From the NCBI RefSeq assembly GCF_000717025.1, contig NZ_JNXG01000013.1:124001-188000 (forward strand): a stretch of DNA of 64,000 nt, read 5' to 3'. The translations under genes were made by a program, and so were the position numbers. The stretch comes from Streptomyces atroolivaceus. Its GTDB lineage: Bacteria; Actinomycetota; Actinomycetes; Streptomycetales; Streptomycetaceae. Positions within the stretch are counted from its first letter, which is position 1, and every line of letters starts with the position of its first letter. Shown here in pieces: positions 17,083-26,990 of the stretch. The notes beneath the pieces were generated by a model that was given only the letters and a program-made list of their open reading frames with translations, was not told the origin of the DNA and did no database searches.

Positions 17083-19674
17083 TCAGTGGGCGTCGCGTAC
17101 GGCGAGGGCGCGGCGGAGGTCGTCGAGCTGGTCGGTGAGTTTGCGGCGGAGGGCCGGTGTGAGGGCGGGGTCGGTGAGGGCCTTGTCGCCGAGGTGGATG
17201 CTGTCGGGGTCGATGGCGTGGGCGGGGAAGGCGTGACGTCCGGCGGCTTCGGCGATGGCGGGGCCGCGGCGCGCGGCGAGTGCGATGGCGTCGGGGTAGT
17301 AGCGGGCGACGTAGGGGTGGAGGAGTTCGCTCTGTTCGGGCTGCCAGAAGCCCTGTGCGGTGGCGGTGAAGAGGTAGTTGGACAGGGTGTCGTCGCTGAA
17401 CATGGAGTGCCAGGCGGCTGCTTTGGCCTCGGGTGTGGGGAGTGCGGCGCGGCAGCGTGCGGCGCCTTCCTGGCCGGTGGCGCTGGGGTCCGTGTCGAGT
17501 TCGCGGGCGATGGCGGTCTCGTCGGTGGCGCCGAGGACGGCGAGGCGGGTGAGGATGCGCCAGCGGAGTTCGGGGTCGAGTTCGGGTCCGCCGGGGACGG
17601 TGCCTTCGCGGAGCCAGTCCTGGATGGTGTCGGGCTGGGTGGCGGCGTCGATGAAGTGGCGTACGGCGGTCAGGCGGAGGCCGGGGCCGGGGCTGCCGGG
17701 TGTGGTGGTGCCGGGGCCTTGTTCCCAGTCCTTGGCGGTGAGTCCTTCGGTGCGGCGCAGGAGGTCGCGGCAGAGGGCGGTGATGGTGGCGAGGGCGGTG
17801 GCGCGGTCCTGGGGCGGGAGGTAACGGTCGGCGATGTGGGTGGACGCGAAGCCGAGGACGCCGTGGACGAGGGCGAGGTCGGTTTCGTAGGGGAGGTGGG
17901 TGCGTGCCGCGGTGAGGTGGACGTTGGGGTGGAGTTCGCCGTCGCGGACCATGTCGCGGGCGGTGTTCCAGAGGAGGGCGCGGGTGAGGGCGTCGGGGAT
18001 GCCGGAGAGGTGGGTGAGGGCGGTGTTCCAGGAGTCGGGGTCGAGTCGGATCTTGGCGTAGGTGAGGTCGTTGTCGTTGGGGACGACGAGGTCGGGGCGG
18101 CGGCCGGGCTGGGTGGTGGGGGCGCCGTCCTGGGGGATGTCGAGTTCGAAGCGGTTGCGCAGGGTGAGCTGTTCGGAGCCGGTGTGGGTGTCGAGGCTGT
18201 GGTCGTAGGTGCCGACGGTGATGCGGTGGGGGCGGTTGCCGTCGCGGTCGACGGTGAGGTTCCAGCTGTTTCCGGTGTTCTCGACGTGGGCGGTGAGGGT
18301 GTCGATGCCGGTGGTGCGGAGCCAGGTGGCGGCCCAGGTGTGGACGTCGCGGTCGGTGGCGGTGGCGAGGTTGTCGATGAAGTCGGCGAGGGTGGCGTTG
18401 GCGAACTTGTGCCGTGCGATGTGGGTGTTGATGCCGGCGAGGAAGTCTTTTTCGCCGAGCCAGGCGACGAGTTGGCGGAGCGCGGAGGCGCCCTTGGCGT
18501 AGGAGATGCCGTCGAAGTTGAGGAGGGCGGAGGCGGTGTCGGGGACGGCGTCGGGGTCGGGGGCGACGGGGTGGGTGGTGGGGCGTTGGTCGGCGTCGTA
18601 GCCCCAGCCCTTGCGGGAGACACCGAATTCGACCCAGGTGTCGGGGAATAGAGTCTCCCCTGCTCGGACGGAGTTGAGGGCTTGGGGAAGGGTGGCTTCG
18701 GTGAGGGTCTGGTAGCCCATGTATTCGGCGAAGGACTCGTTGAGCCAGATGTCGTCCCACCAGGTGAGGGTGACGAGGTCGCCGAACCACATGTGGGCCA
18801 TTTCGTGGGCGATGACCATGGCGCGGGTCTGGCGTTCGGTGTCGGTGACGGCGGAGCGGTAGAGGAATTCGTCGCGGAAGGTGACGAGTCCGGGGTTCTC
18901 CATGGCGCCGGCGTTGAATTCCGGGACGAAGGCCTGGTCGTAGGAGTCGAAGGGGTAGGGCTCGTCGAACTTCTCGTGGTAGCGGTCGTAGCAGGCGCGG
19001 GTGATGCCGAGGATTTCGTCGGCGTCGTTGTCGAGGTGGGGGGCGAGGGAGCGGCGGCAGTGGATGCCGAAGGGGAGGCCGGCGTGGTGCGTGGTGACCG
19101 AGTGCCAGGGGCCTGCGGCTACGGCGACGAGGTAGGTGGAGATGGGTGGGGTGGGGGCGATGGTCCAGCGGCCTTCGGTGGCCTGGGTGGTGGTGCCGTT
19201 GCCGAGGACGGTCCAGCCGGTGGGGGCGGTGACGGTGAGGTCGAACACGGATTTGAGGTCGGGCTGGTCGAAGGCGGCGAAGACGCGCTGGACGTCATCC
19301 ATGAACAGCTGGGTGTAGACGTACGTCTCGCCGTCGGCGGGGTCGGTGAAGCGGTGCATGCCTTCGCCGGTGCGGGAGTAGCGCATGGTGGCGTCGACGG
19401 TGAGTTCGTGGGGGCCTGCGGTGAGCTGGTCGAGGGGGTAGCGGTTGCCGTCGAGGCGCTCGGGGTCGAGGGGGTGTCCGTCGAGGCTGAGTGAGCGCAG
19501 GCTTTCCGGCTTGATCTCGACGAAGGTGTCCCCGGCCGTGTGGGCGGTGAACCGGATGGCGGTCCTGGAGTCGAAGGTCTCCTCGCCTGTGGTGAGGTCG
19601 AGGCCGACCGTGTACCGGTGTACGTCGAGGAGCTGGGCGCGGGTCTGCGCTTCGTTGCGCGTCAGTACGGACAT
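17083..19674 (-). CDS. pepN: Aminopeptidase N (M1 family)
   Basis: This 863-residue cytoplasmic zinc metallopeptidase removes N-terminal residues from peptides. It begins MSVLTRNEAQTRAQLLDV. The exopeptidase signature is GAMENPGLVTF. The zinc site is IAHEMAHMWFGDLV followed by LNESFAEYMGY, giving the HExxH-x18-E ligands. A C-terminal ERAP1-like helical domain fills the last ~330 residues. Length matches Streptomyces PepN. The open frame continues upstream to 20283 but that part is low-complexity shadow sequence over intergenic repeats and chorismate mutase. The ATG at 19674 has no strong RBS, so leaderless or weak initiation is possible. Confidence 0.94.
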   Translation of the reverse strand: MSVLTRNEAQTRAQLLDVHRYTVGLDLTTGEETFDSRTAIRFTAHTAGDTFVEIKPESLRSLSLDGHPLDPERLDGNRYPLDQLTAGPHELTVDATMRYSRTGEGMHRFTDPADGETYVYTQLFMDDVQRVFAAFDQPDLKSVFDLTVTAPTGWTVLGNGTTTQATEGRWTIAPTPPISTYLVAVAAGPWHSVTTHHAGLPFGIHCRRSLAPHLDNDADEILGITRACYDRYHEKFDEPYPFDSYDQAFVPEFNAGAMENPGLVTFRDEFLYRSAVTDTERQTRAMVIAHEMAHMWFGDLVTLTWWDDIWLNESFAEYMGYQTLTEATLPQALNSVRAGETLFPDTWVEFGVSRKGWGYDADQRPTTHPVAPDPDAVPDTASALLNFDGISYAKGASALRQLVAWLGEKDFLAGINTHIARHKFANATLADFIDNLATATDRDVHTWAATWLRTTGIDTLTAHVENTGNSWNLTVDRDGNRPHRITVGTYDHSLDTHTGSEQLTLRNRFELDIPQDGAPTTQPGRRPDLVVPNDNDLTYAKIRLDPDSWNTALTHLSGIPDALTRALLWNTARDMVRDGELHPNVHLTAARTHLPYETDLALVHGVLGFASTHIADRYLPPQDRATALATITALCRDLLRRTEGLTAKDWEQGPGTTTPGSPGPGLRLTAVRHFIDAATQPDTIQDWLREGTVPGGPELDPELRWRILTRLAVLGATDETAIARELDTDPSATGQEGAARCRAALPTPEAKAAAWHSMFSDDTLSNYLFTATAQGFWQPEQSELLHPYVARYYPDAIALAARRGPAIAEAAGRHAFPAHAIDPDSIHLGDKALTDPALTPALRRKLTDQLDDLRRALAVRDAH

Positions 19675-20032
19675 GGGCCCATGCTGCCGTACGGGTCCGG
19701 GGCTGTGCAGTGGGGTTCTCGCAGGGCTGACGGTGCGCGGCGGAGGCCGGCCGGCCGGGGGGTGCGCGGCACACCGGGTGCGCCGGGGGTTGCGGGGTCC
19801 GGGACGGGGGTTCCGCGGTGTACGGGGCGGTCCGGGTGTGCGGGGCGGTGTGCGGGGCGGTCCGGGTGTGCGGGGCCGGGACGCGGAGCCGGCGGGCGCA
19901 GGCGCGGAGCCGCATCGGGAACGGGGCCCGCACCGAGCCGCTCGCACGAGGCCGGACCCGCGCGGGCCGGGGAGCGGCGGCGGGGTGGTGGGCCGCGTGG
20001 CCCTTCGGAGTCCCGGGCGGCCGGCCGTGGGC
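19675..20032. other. Intergenic region between pepN and chorismate mutase
   Basis: These 358 bases are extremely GC-rich and contain the tandem repeat listed separately. No coding frame with family features was recognised. It should contain the pepN promoter, but no clear -10/-35 pair was found. Confidence 0.5.
19821..19880. repeat. 30-bp tandem direct repeat (two copies)
   Basis: Two adjacent 30-base units (19821-19850 and 19851-19880) share a 24-base identical core, with the difference confined to their edges. They lie in the non-coding DNA upstream of pepN. Replication slippage is a sufficient explanation, and regulatory function is unproven. Confidence 0.8.
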
Positions 20033-20356
20033 TCAGGCGTCGGGGGTGGCGGATTCCTCGGCGATGCGCTCGTGGTGGCGGATGACCTCGGCCACGATGA
20101 AGTTGAGCAGTTTCTCGGCGAAGGCGGGGTCCAGCCTGGCGCTCTCGGCGAGCTGCCGCAGCCGGGTGATCTGGCGGGCCTCGCGGGCGGGGTCGGCGGG
20201 CGGCAGGTGGTGCTCGGCCTTGAGGTGGCCCACCTGCTGGGTGGCCTTGAAACGTTCGGCGAGCATGTGGACGACTGCGGCATCGATGTTGTCGATGCTC
20301 TCGCGCAGCCGGTTCAGTTCGGCGGTGACGTACGCGTCGGTGTCGCTCGTGGTCAT
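20033..20356 (-). CDS. Chorismate mutase (AroQ type)
   Basis: This 107-residue all-helical AroQ-family enzyme rearranges chorismate to prephenate, the branch point to phenylalanine and tyrosine. The helix-1 segment LNRLRESIDNIDAAVVHMLAERF has the Arg that binds the substrate carboxylate. The KATQQVGHLKAEHHLP turn and later REARQITRLRQLAES follow. The C-terminal helix VAEVIRHHERIAEE completes the domain. The ATG at 20356 starts MTTSDTDAYV. The gene is transcribed on the minus strand, divergently from the beta-galactosidase gene, and stands alone rather than in the trp cluster. Confidence 0.9.
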   Translation of the reverse strand: MTTSDTDAYVTAELNRLRESIDNIDAAVVHMLAERFKATQQVGHLKAEHHLPPADPAREARQITRLRQLAESARLDPAFAEKLLNFIVAEVIRHHERIAEESATPDA

Positions 20357-20677
20357 GGTCAGCGAGCTTAGACGCACCGGTCGTGGCGTGACGGACGGCG
20401 GGGTGCGGGCTGTGTCCCGTCGCCGGGTGCCGTCGCGGAGGAGATGGCCCGGCCGATGACGGCGTGGAGGCCCTCCGCAGGCGGTGGCGAGGTCCGTGCG
20501 GCCGGTGGGCGTGGGGTCGGCCGGCCCGCCCCGGCGTCGGTCGGCCTGTTGTGGCGCAGCCGCAGTGCCCGCTCCGTGCGGGGGGATGGACCGGGGGGCG
20601 CCGGGACGCGATGCTGAGGGCTGTTCATGGATCTTGCACACGGCTTTGGATCTCGCACACAGGAGCGTACGGGCACG
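20357..20677. other. Divergent intergenic region (chorismate mutase / GH35)
   Basis: About 320 bases hold promoters for two divergent genes. The only visible structure is a 14-base direct repeat near the GH35 start. No extra gene was recognised. Confidence 0.5.
20628..20660. repeat. Direct repeat TGGATCTYGCACAC, 19-bp period
   Basis: TGGATCTTGCACAC (20628-20641) and TGGATCTCGCACAC (20647-20660) differ at one position and end just before the AGGAG ribosome binding site of the GH35 gene. The spacing of almost two helical turns suits tandem operator half-sites. Function is inferred only. Confidence 0.55.
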
Positions 20678-22483
20678 ATGACTGACTTCAGCGTGGGGGA
20701 CGACCACTTCCTGCTCGACGGAAGGCCGGTGCGGTTGCTTTCGGGGGCGTTGCACTACTTCCGGGTGCACGAGGCGCAGTGGGAGCACCGCTTGTCGATG
20801 TTGCGGGCGATGGGTCTCACCTGCGTGGAGACGTATGTGCCGTGGAATCTGCATGAGCCGCGGCCGGGTGTGTTCCGGGACGTGGGTGCGCTGGGCCGGT
20901 TCCTGGACGCGGTGCACGGGGCGGGGCTCCTGGCGATCGTGCGGCCGGGGCCGTACATCTGTGCCGAGTGGGAGAACGGTGGGCTGCCGGCGTGGGTGAC
21001 GGGGCGGTTCGGCCGGCGGGTGCGGACCAGGGACGTGGGGTACGGGGCGGCGGTGGAGCGCTGGTTCGGTGAGCTGCTGCCGCAGGTGGTGCAGCGCCAG
21101 ATCACCCGGGGCGGTCCGGTGATCATGGTGCAGGCGGAGAACGAGTACGGGAGTTACGGCTCGGACCGGGTGCATCTCGAAGAGCTGGCGGGGTTGTTGC
21201 GGCGGTGTGGGGTGACGGTGCCGCTGTTCACGTCGGACGGGCCGGAGGACCACATGCTGACCGGGGGTTCGGTGCCGGGTCTGCTCGCGACGGCGAATTT
21301 CGGTGCGGGGGCGCGGGAGGCGTTCGAGGTGATGCGGCGTCATCGGCCGAGGGGGCCGTTGATGTGCATGGAGTTCTGGTGCGGCTGGTTCGGGCAGTGG
21401 GGTGGTGAGCCCGTGGTGCGTGATCCGGCGGAGACGGCGGAGGCGCTGCGGGAGATCCTGGAGTGCGGTGCTTCGGTGAATGTGTACATGGCTCATGGGG
21501 GGACGAATTTCGCCGGGTGGTCGGGGGCCAACCGTTCCGGGCCGCTGCAGGACCAGGCGCTGGTGCCGACGGTGACGTCGTACGACTACGACGCGCCCGT
21601 CGACGAGTACGGGCGGCCCACGGAGAAGTTCTGGCTGATGCGGAAGGTGCTGGAGGAGTACGGCGACGGGCCGCTGCCCGCGCTGCCTCCGGAACCGGTG
21701 GGCCTGCGCGGTCCGGTGCGGGTCGAGTTGACGCAGGGTGCGCCGCTGGCGGCTGTGCTGGAGGCGCTGGGCGATCCGGAGACGGTGGAGTCGGGGGTGC
21801 CGCCCACGTTCGAGGAGCTGGGTGTGGATCGTGGCCTGGTGCGTTACCGGGTGGGGGTTCCGGGGCCGCGGCAGGCGTATCCGCTGGGTGCGGCTGGTCT
21901 GCGGGACCGGGCGGTGGTGTACGTGGACGGGGTGCGGGCGGGGGTGCTCACCGAGGAGGACCACACGCTGGAGGAGCCGGTGGCTGGTCCGGCCGAGGTG
22001 GAGTTGTGGGTGGAGTCGCTGGGCCGGGTGAACTACGGGCCCCGGCTCGGCGAGTCGAAGGGCATCACGGGTGGGGTGCTGCACGAGCGGCAGTTCCTGC
22101 ACGGGGTGCGGGCGCGGGCGCTGCGCCTGGATGCGTTCGACGAGCCGGGGGCGGTGGCCCGGGTGCGGTTCGGGGACGCCGGTGAGGCGGGGCGGACGGG
22201 CCTGTTCCGGGGTTCCTTCGAGGTGGAGGACGCGGCGGGGACGGATCACGCGGGGCTGGAACTGCCGGGCTGGGAGCGCGGGTTCGTCTGGGTGAACGGT
22301 TTCTGCCTGGGCCGCTACTGGTCGGTGGGGCCCGAGCGGACGCTGTATGTCCCGGGGCCCGTGCTCCGTGAGGGTGCCAACGAGGTGTGGGTGCTGGAGC
22401 TGGAGGAGGCCGGGGAGCCGTTCGTGGAGCTGGGCCCGGGGGCGCCGGTCAGGACGGGCGCCCCCGGGGGTGCGGTGGGGTGA
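20678..22483 (+). CDS. Beta-galactosidase, glycoside hydrolase family 35
   Basis: This 601-residue GH35 enzyme hydrolyses terminal beta-galactosides with retention. The GH35 signature GGPVIMVQAENEYGSYG contains the likely acid/base Glu156. The likely nucleophile is Glu232 in MCMEFWCGW. The barrel also shows VRPGPYICAEWENGGLP. C-terminal beta-sandwich domains occupy about residues 390-590. No signal peptide is visible, so it should act in the cytoplasm on imported sugar. The ATG at 20678 follows AGGAG. An upstream ATG at 20627 would translate the operator-like repeats and is rejected. It converges with the trypsin gene, with only seven bases between stops. Confidence 0.92.
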   Translation: MTDFSVGDDHFLLDGRPVRLLSGALHYFRVHEAQWEHRLSMLRAMGLTCVETYVPWNLHEPRPGVFRDVGALGRFLDAVHGAGLLAIVRPGPYICAEWENGGLPAWVTGRFGRRVRTRDVGYGAAVERWFGELLPQVVQRQITRGGPVIMVQAENEYGSYGSDRVHLEELAGLLRRCGVTVPLFTSDGPEDHMLTGGSVPGLLATANFGAGAREAFEVMRRHRPRGPLMCMEFWCGWFGQWGGEPVVRDPAETAEALREILECGASVNVYMAHGGTNFAGWSGANRSGPLQDQALVPTVTSYDYDAPVDEYGRPTEKFWLMRKVLEEYGDGPLPALPPEPVGLRGPVRVELTQGAPLAAVLEALGDPETVESGVPPTFEELGVDRGLVRYRVGVPGPRQAYPLGAAGLRDRAVVYVDGVRAGVLTEEDHTLEEPVAGPAEVELWVESLGRVNYGPRLGESKGITGGVLHERQFLHGVRARALRLDAFDEPGAVARVRFGDAGEAGRTGLFRGSFEVEDAAGTDHAGLELPGWERGFVWVNGFCLGRYWSVGPERTLYVPGPVLREGANEVWVLELEEAGEPFVELGPGAPVRTGAPGGAVG

Positions 22484-22490
22484 GTGCGGG

Positions 22491-23390
<900 letters not shown>

Positions 23391-23520
23391 TTATCGGGAA
23401 GCGGTCACCGCTGTCACAAGGCAGGGTTTCCGGCCAAGATCCTCTGCCGCTTCCAGGCCGGTTCCTCCGGGACCGGCCTAGAGTGAAGGTCCGTTGAGCG
23501 CCATTGATGGGGGTTCGGAC

Positions 23521-24429
23521 GTGAGCGACGGCAGCGATGGGGACGGCGGTCCGGTCGCCCACGGGTTCCCGCATCTCGACGCGGTCCGGTCCGCGATCAC
23601 CGCGCTCTACCGGCGGATCTCCCCCGACGGCGTGCACGCCTACGACACGAGCCTCGTCCCGGCGGACGCCGCCTTCTCCGACGTGGACGATCTGCACCTG
23701 GGCGCTCAGCGGGTTGCGGGCGCCCTGGTGCGGCACCTGCGTCTGCCGCAGGCCCGTGTCGTCGTCGGCTTCCGCCGGATGGAACACGCCGCGAGCGTCG
23801 AACTCACCGCGGGACCCGAGTACTTCATCGAGCTGAACGACCGGTTCCGCACACACCGCAGGGACATCGGGGCGGCGCTGGCGCACGAGATCACGCATGT
23901 GCTGCTGCACCGGCTGGGGCTGGAGCTGCCCGGCACCCGCGACAACGAGATCCTGACGGACACCGTGACGGCCTATCTCGGCGCGGGCTGGCTCCTGCTG
24001 GACGCCTTCCGTCAGGACGCGGTCTCCAGCCAGAAGCTCGGCTACCTCACGCCCGAGGAGTTCGGTTACGTACTCGCCAAGCGCGCGCTGGTCTTCGGTG
24101 AGGACCCCTCCGTGTGGTTCACCAGCCCTCAGGCGTACACGGCGTACACCAGGGGCCGGGCCGAGGCCCTGCGTGATCTGCAGCGGCCCCCGCTGACGGC
24201 CGCGGGATGGGCGGGCAGGCGCCGCTACGCCAAGGACCGCCGTCACGCTGGGGGGAACCCGGGCACCGCACCGGACCCGTCCGTTCCCTACTCCTTCGAG
24301 GGCGGGCCCGAAGGGCTCCGGGTCTGCTTCCCCTGCCCCACCTGCCACCAGCGCGTCCGGGTTCCGGTCCGGGGCCGGACGCGGGCCCGGTGCGGACTGT
24401 GCCGCACGGTGCTGGAGTGCGACACCTGA
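23521..24429 (+). CDS. Putative zinc metallopeptidase (HExxH) with C-terminal zinc ribbon
   Basis: This 302-residue protein has no family I can name. The central region has a zincin-like AHEITHVLLH with His122, Glu123 and His126, followed by Glu143 in DNEILTDTVTAYLG as a possible third ligand. The C-terminus (about 269-300) contains two CxxC pairs, CPTC and CGLC, flanked by basic residues, which looks like a zinc ribbon. There is no signal peptide or membrane helix, so it is probably cytoplasmic. The GTG at 23521 follows GGGGGT; a TTG at 23494 is the alternative. The pairing of a metallopeptidase motif with a zinc ribbon is unusual. Function is unknown. Confidence 0.75.
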   Translation: MSDGSDGDGGPVAHGFPHLDAVRSAITALYRRISPDGVHAYDTSLVPADAAFSDVDDLHLGAQRVAGALVRHLRLPQARVVVGFRRMEHAASVELTAGPEYFIELNDRFRTHRRDIGAALAHEITHVLLHRLGLELPGTRDNEILTDTVTAYLGAGWLLLDAFRQDAVSSQKLGYLTPEEFGYVLAKRALVFGEDPSVWFTSPQAYTAYTRGRAEALRDLQRPPLTAAGWAGRRRYAKDRRHAGGNPGTAPDPSVPYSFEGGPEGLRVCFPCPTCHQRVRVPVRGRTRARCGLCRTVLECDT

Positions 24430-24467
24430 AAGATCGTCCGGGACCGGGGTGGCCGTAGGGTCGGTGT

Positions 24468-25559
24468 ATGACGAATGGTCCGGTTGGGGGCGCGAGCAGC
24501 CTATTCGAGGCGTTGTACGACGGTGAGGACGCCGTCGTACGGGTGCTTCGCGCGGGCGCGTCCGCCGAGTCGAGCGACGAGGAGGGGACGACCGCGCTGT
24601 ACCTGGCGTCGGTGGAGGACCTGCCCGGCACGGTCCGGCTGCTGCTGGCCGCGGGTGCGGACCCGAACCGGGCTAGCGGTCCGGAGGCGGGTGATCTGCC
24701 GCTGTGCGGGGCGGCGTGCGGAGGCCATACCGAGGTCGTCGGCGCACTCCTGTCCGCGGGGGCGGCACCGGACCTGCCCGAGGAGTTCGGCTTCACCGCG
24801 CTGCGCTGGGCGGCGGGGCTCGGCCACGCGCGGGTCGCGGAGGCCCTCCTCGCCCATGGTGCGGACCCGGACCTGCCCGGCCCGCAGGGGGAGGTCCCGC
24901 TGGTGGTCGCGGCCCGCCGGGGATCGGTGCCCACCGTGCGGGCCCTGCTCCGGCACGGCGCCCGCGGCCTGTCCCCCGCGCTGGACGAGGCCCGGCGCAT
25001 GCTCACCCTGGACGTGGAGCAGGAGCTGCGCAGCGGGCTGCGGCGCGCGTACGGGGACGAGGGCGGCCAGGGTGCGGTGCGCCGCGCGCCGGTGGACGGC
25101 GGGGTGACCGTCACGGTCGAACTCCTGCGGGACGGGGAGCCGTTCGCGTCCCAGGACCTGCAGACCGGGCACGGGGCGATCGCGACGCTCCTGGAGAACG
25201 AGCTGGGGCTGCGGGCCCCGTTCGAGGAACTGGCCGACCGGGCGCTGCGGGGCGGGGGCCCCGGCGTGGACAACTGGCTGGTGGCGGTCGGGACGCTGTG
25301 GCTGCGCGGCGACGAGGAGACGTTCCGGGCGGCGGCCGCCTGGACGGCGAGCGAGGATCCGCTGCGGCAGGCGTTCGGTGTGGACGTGCTGGCGCGGCTC
25401 GGCTTCCACACCGGCGGCAAACCGTTCGCCGCGCGGGCGGTTCCGCTGCTGCGGGAGCTGGCCGACGCCGCCGGCCCGGCACCGGCCGACGCGGCGGCGC
25501 GGGCGCTCGACCGGTACGAGAAGAAGGACCCGGACAGCCTGACGCCCGCCACGGAGTGA
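24468..25559 (+). CDS. Ankyrin-repeat protein
   Basis: This 363-residue cytoplasmic protein has an N-terminal half (about residues 10-165) with four to five ankyrin repeats, for example TALYLASVEDLPGTVRLLLAAGADPN and TALRWAAGLGHARVAEALLAHGADPD, each read as helix-turn-helix plus loop. The C-terminal half (about 195-350) is helical and alanine/leucine-rich with HEAT-like character, for example WLRGDEETFRAAAAWTASED. Ankyrin domains mediate protein binding, but no partner is evident. The start ATG lies 38 bases after the previous stop on the same strand, so the two genes may be co-transcribed. Confidence 0.8.
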   Translation: MTNGPVGGASSLFEALYDGEDAVVRVLRAGASAESSDEEGTTALYLASVEDLPGTVRLLLAAGADPNRASGPEAGDLPLCGAACGGHTEVVGALLSAGAAPDLPEEFGFTALRWAAGLGHARVAEALLAHGADPDLPGPQGEVPLVVAARRGSVPTVRALLRHGARGLSPALDEARRMLTLDVEQELRSGLRRAYGDEGGQGAVRRAPVDGGVTVTVELLRDGEPFASQDLQTGHGAIATLLENELGLRAPFEELADRALRGGGPGVDNWLVAVGTLWLRGDEETFRAAAAWTASEDPLRQAFGVDVLARLGFHTGGKPFAARAVPLLRELADAAGPAPADAAARALDRYEKKDPDSLTPATE

Positions 25560-25681
25560 GCTCGGCCGTCCGACGGGTCGTCCACGGCCCTGGGGTCGCG
25601 GCGGTCTGTACGTCGTGACGCGCGGCGGCCGCGTGACGGCCGGGGGGGGCGAGGGGCCGGCAGCGGCAGGGGTCGTGCCGG

Positions 25682-26941
25682 TCAGGTGAGGCGGTCGGCC
25701 TCGTCGAGCAGGTAACGGCGCTCGACCTGGTTGCCGGTCAGCGCGGCCGCCTCGCGGTACAGCGTCGTCGCGGCTGCCGCGTCGCCGGTCATCTGCAGCA
25801 GGTGGGCGCGCACCGCGCGTTCCCGCTGCCGGGTGAGTGGGTCCTGAGCCAGTCCGTGGCGCCGGTCGAGGTCGTCGAGCAGTGCCATCCCCCGGGCCGG
25901 CCCGTAGGCCTGGGCGACCGCGACCACCCGGCTCAGCCGCACCGGCGCGGTCGGGGTGAGGCGTTCGAGCCACAGGTACAGCATCGCGATCTGCGGCCAG
26001 TCCGTCCGCTCCGGCGTCGCGGCCGCCGCGTGCAGGGCCGCGATCGCCGCCTGCAGCTGGTACGGGCCCGTCGCGCGCCGGCTCCAGACGCCGTCGATCA
26101 GCCGGGTGCCCTCGCGGATCAGATCGCGGTTCCAGAGCGTGCGGTCCTGCTCGTCGAGCGGCACCAGCGCGCCGTCGTCGCCGATGCGGGCCGCGCGGCG
26201 CGACTCGGTGAGCAGCATCAGTGCCAGCAGTCCGGTCACCTCGGCGTCGTCCGGAGCCGTGTCGCCGAGCATTCGGGTCAGCCTGATCGCCTCGCCGGTC
26301 AGGTCGACGCGGGCGAGTTCGTCGCCGGCGGAGGCCGTGTAGCCCTCGTTGAAAATCAGGTAGAGGACCCGCATGACGGCGGTCATGCGGCTGTGCCGGT
26401 CGTCGGCGGTCGGCGCGGTGAAGCGGGCGCCGGCGCGGGCCAGCTGCTGTTTGGCGCGGCTGATCCGCGTCCCCAGAGTGGCCTCGGCCGTTCCATGGGC
26501 GTGCGCGATCTCGGCGGTCGTCAGACCGCCGACCGCGCGCAGGGTGAGCGCCACCTGGGAGGCGGGGCTCAGCGCGGGGTGGCAGCAGAGCAGCAGCAGG
26601 GTGAGTCCGTCGTCGGCCTCCTGCACCGGACCTCGCCGGCGGTCCGGTTCCCGCATGGCCAGTTCGGCCATGCAGGCTTCCCGCTCGCGGCGGCGCCGTG
26701 CCTGGTCGGAGCGGAGCAGGTCGACCATCCGCCGGTAGCCGACCCGGATCAGCCAGCTGCGCGGGTTCTCCGGCACGCCGTCGGCCGGCCACGTCCGGCT
26801 CGCCGCCAGCAGCGCCTCCTGTACGGCGTCCTCGGCGATGTCGAAGCGCCCGAAGCGCCGTACCAACGCGCCGAGCACCTGCGGCGCTTCGGCACGGAGC
26901 AGGGACTCGACGTCCGTGGCCGTGTCCGGTCCGCCGTTCAC
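25682..26941 (-). CDS. ECF-type RNA polymerase sigma factor, DGPF-associated (ECF42/SigJ-like)
   Basis: This protein of about 419 residues has sigma region 2 near the start (VLGALVRRFGRFDIAEDAVQEALLAASRTWP) and region 4 around ALTLRAVGGLTTAEIAHAHG. A long C-terminal TPR-like extension follows, beginning near LYLIFNEGYTAS. This architecture fits ECF42-type sigma factors, known to accompany DGPF/YCII proteins, and such a gene lies immediately upstream in the same direction. It probably directs a small regulon in response to a signal sensed through the extension. No anti-sigma gene is adjacent. The start is uncertain: GTG 26941 is chosen because the sequence after it aligns with the family opening, while an ATG at 27040 would overlap the previous gene. 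Confidence 0.85.
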   Translation of the reverse strand: MNGGPDTATDVESLLRAEAPQVLGALVRRFGRFDIAEDAVQEALLAASRTWPADGVPENPRSWLIRVGYRRMVDLLRSDQARRRREREACMAELAMREPDRRRGPVQEADDGLTLLLLCCHPALSPASQVALTLRAVGGLTTAEIAHAHGTAEATLGTRISRAKQQLARAGARFTAPTADDRHSRMTAVMRVLYLIFNEGYTASAGDELARVDLTGEAIRLTRMLGDTAPDDAEVTGLLALMLLTESRRAARIGDDGALVPLDEQDRTLWNRDLIREGTRLIDGVWSRRATGPYQLQAAIAALHAAAATPERTDWPQIAMLYLWLERLTPTAPVRLSRVVAVAQAYGPARGMALLDDLDRRHGLAQDPLTRQRERAVRAHLLQMTGDAAAATTLYREAAALTGNQVERRYLLDEADRLT

Positions 26942-26990
26942 CGGCCGGTGCGGGGCGCTGCCGGCGACGGGCCTCGTGGGGGCCGGCCGG

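Noticed and set aside
19821..19880. Possible CRISPR-like array
   Set aside because: Only two adjacent units, no spacers, and no cas genes. It is a simple tandem duplication.
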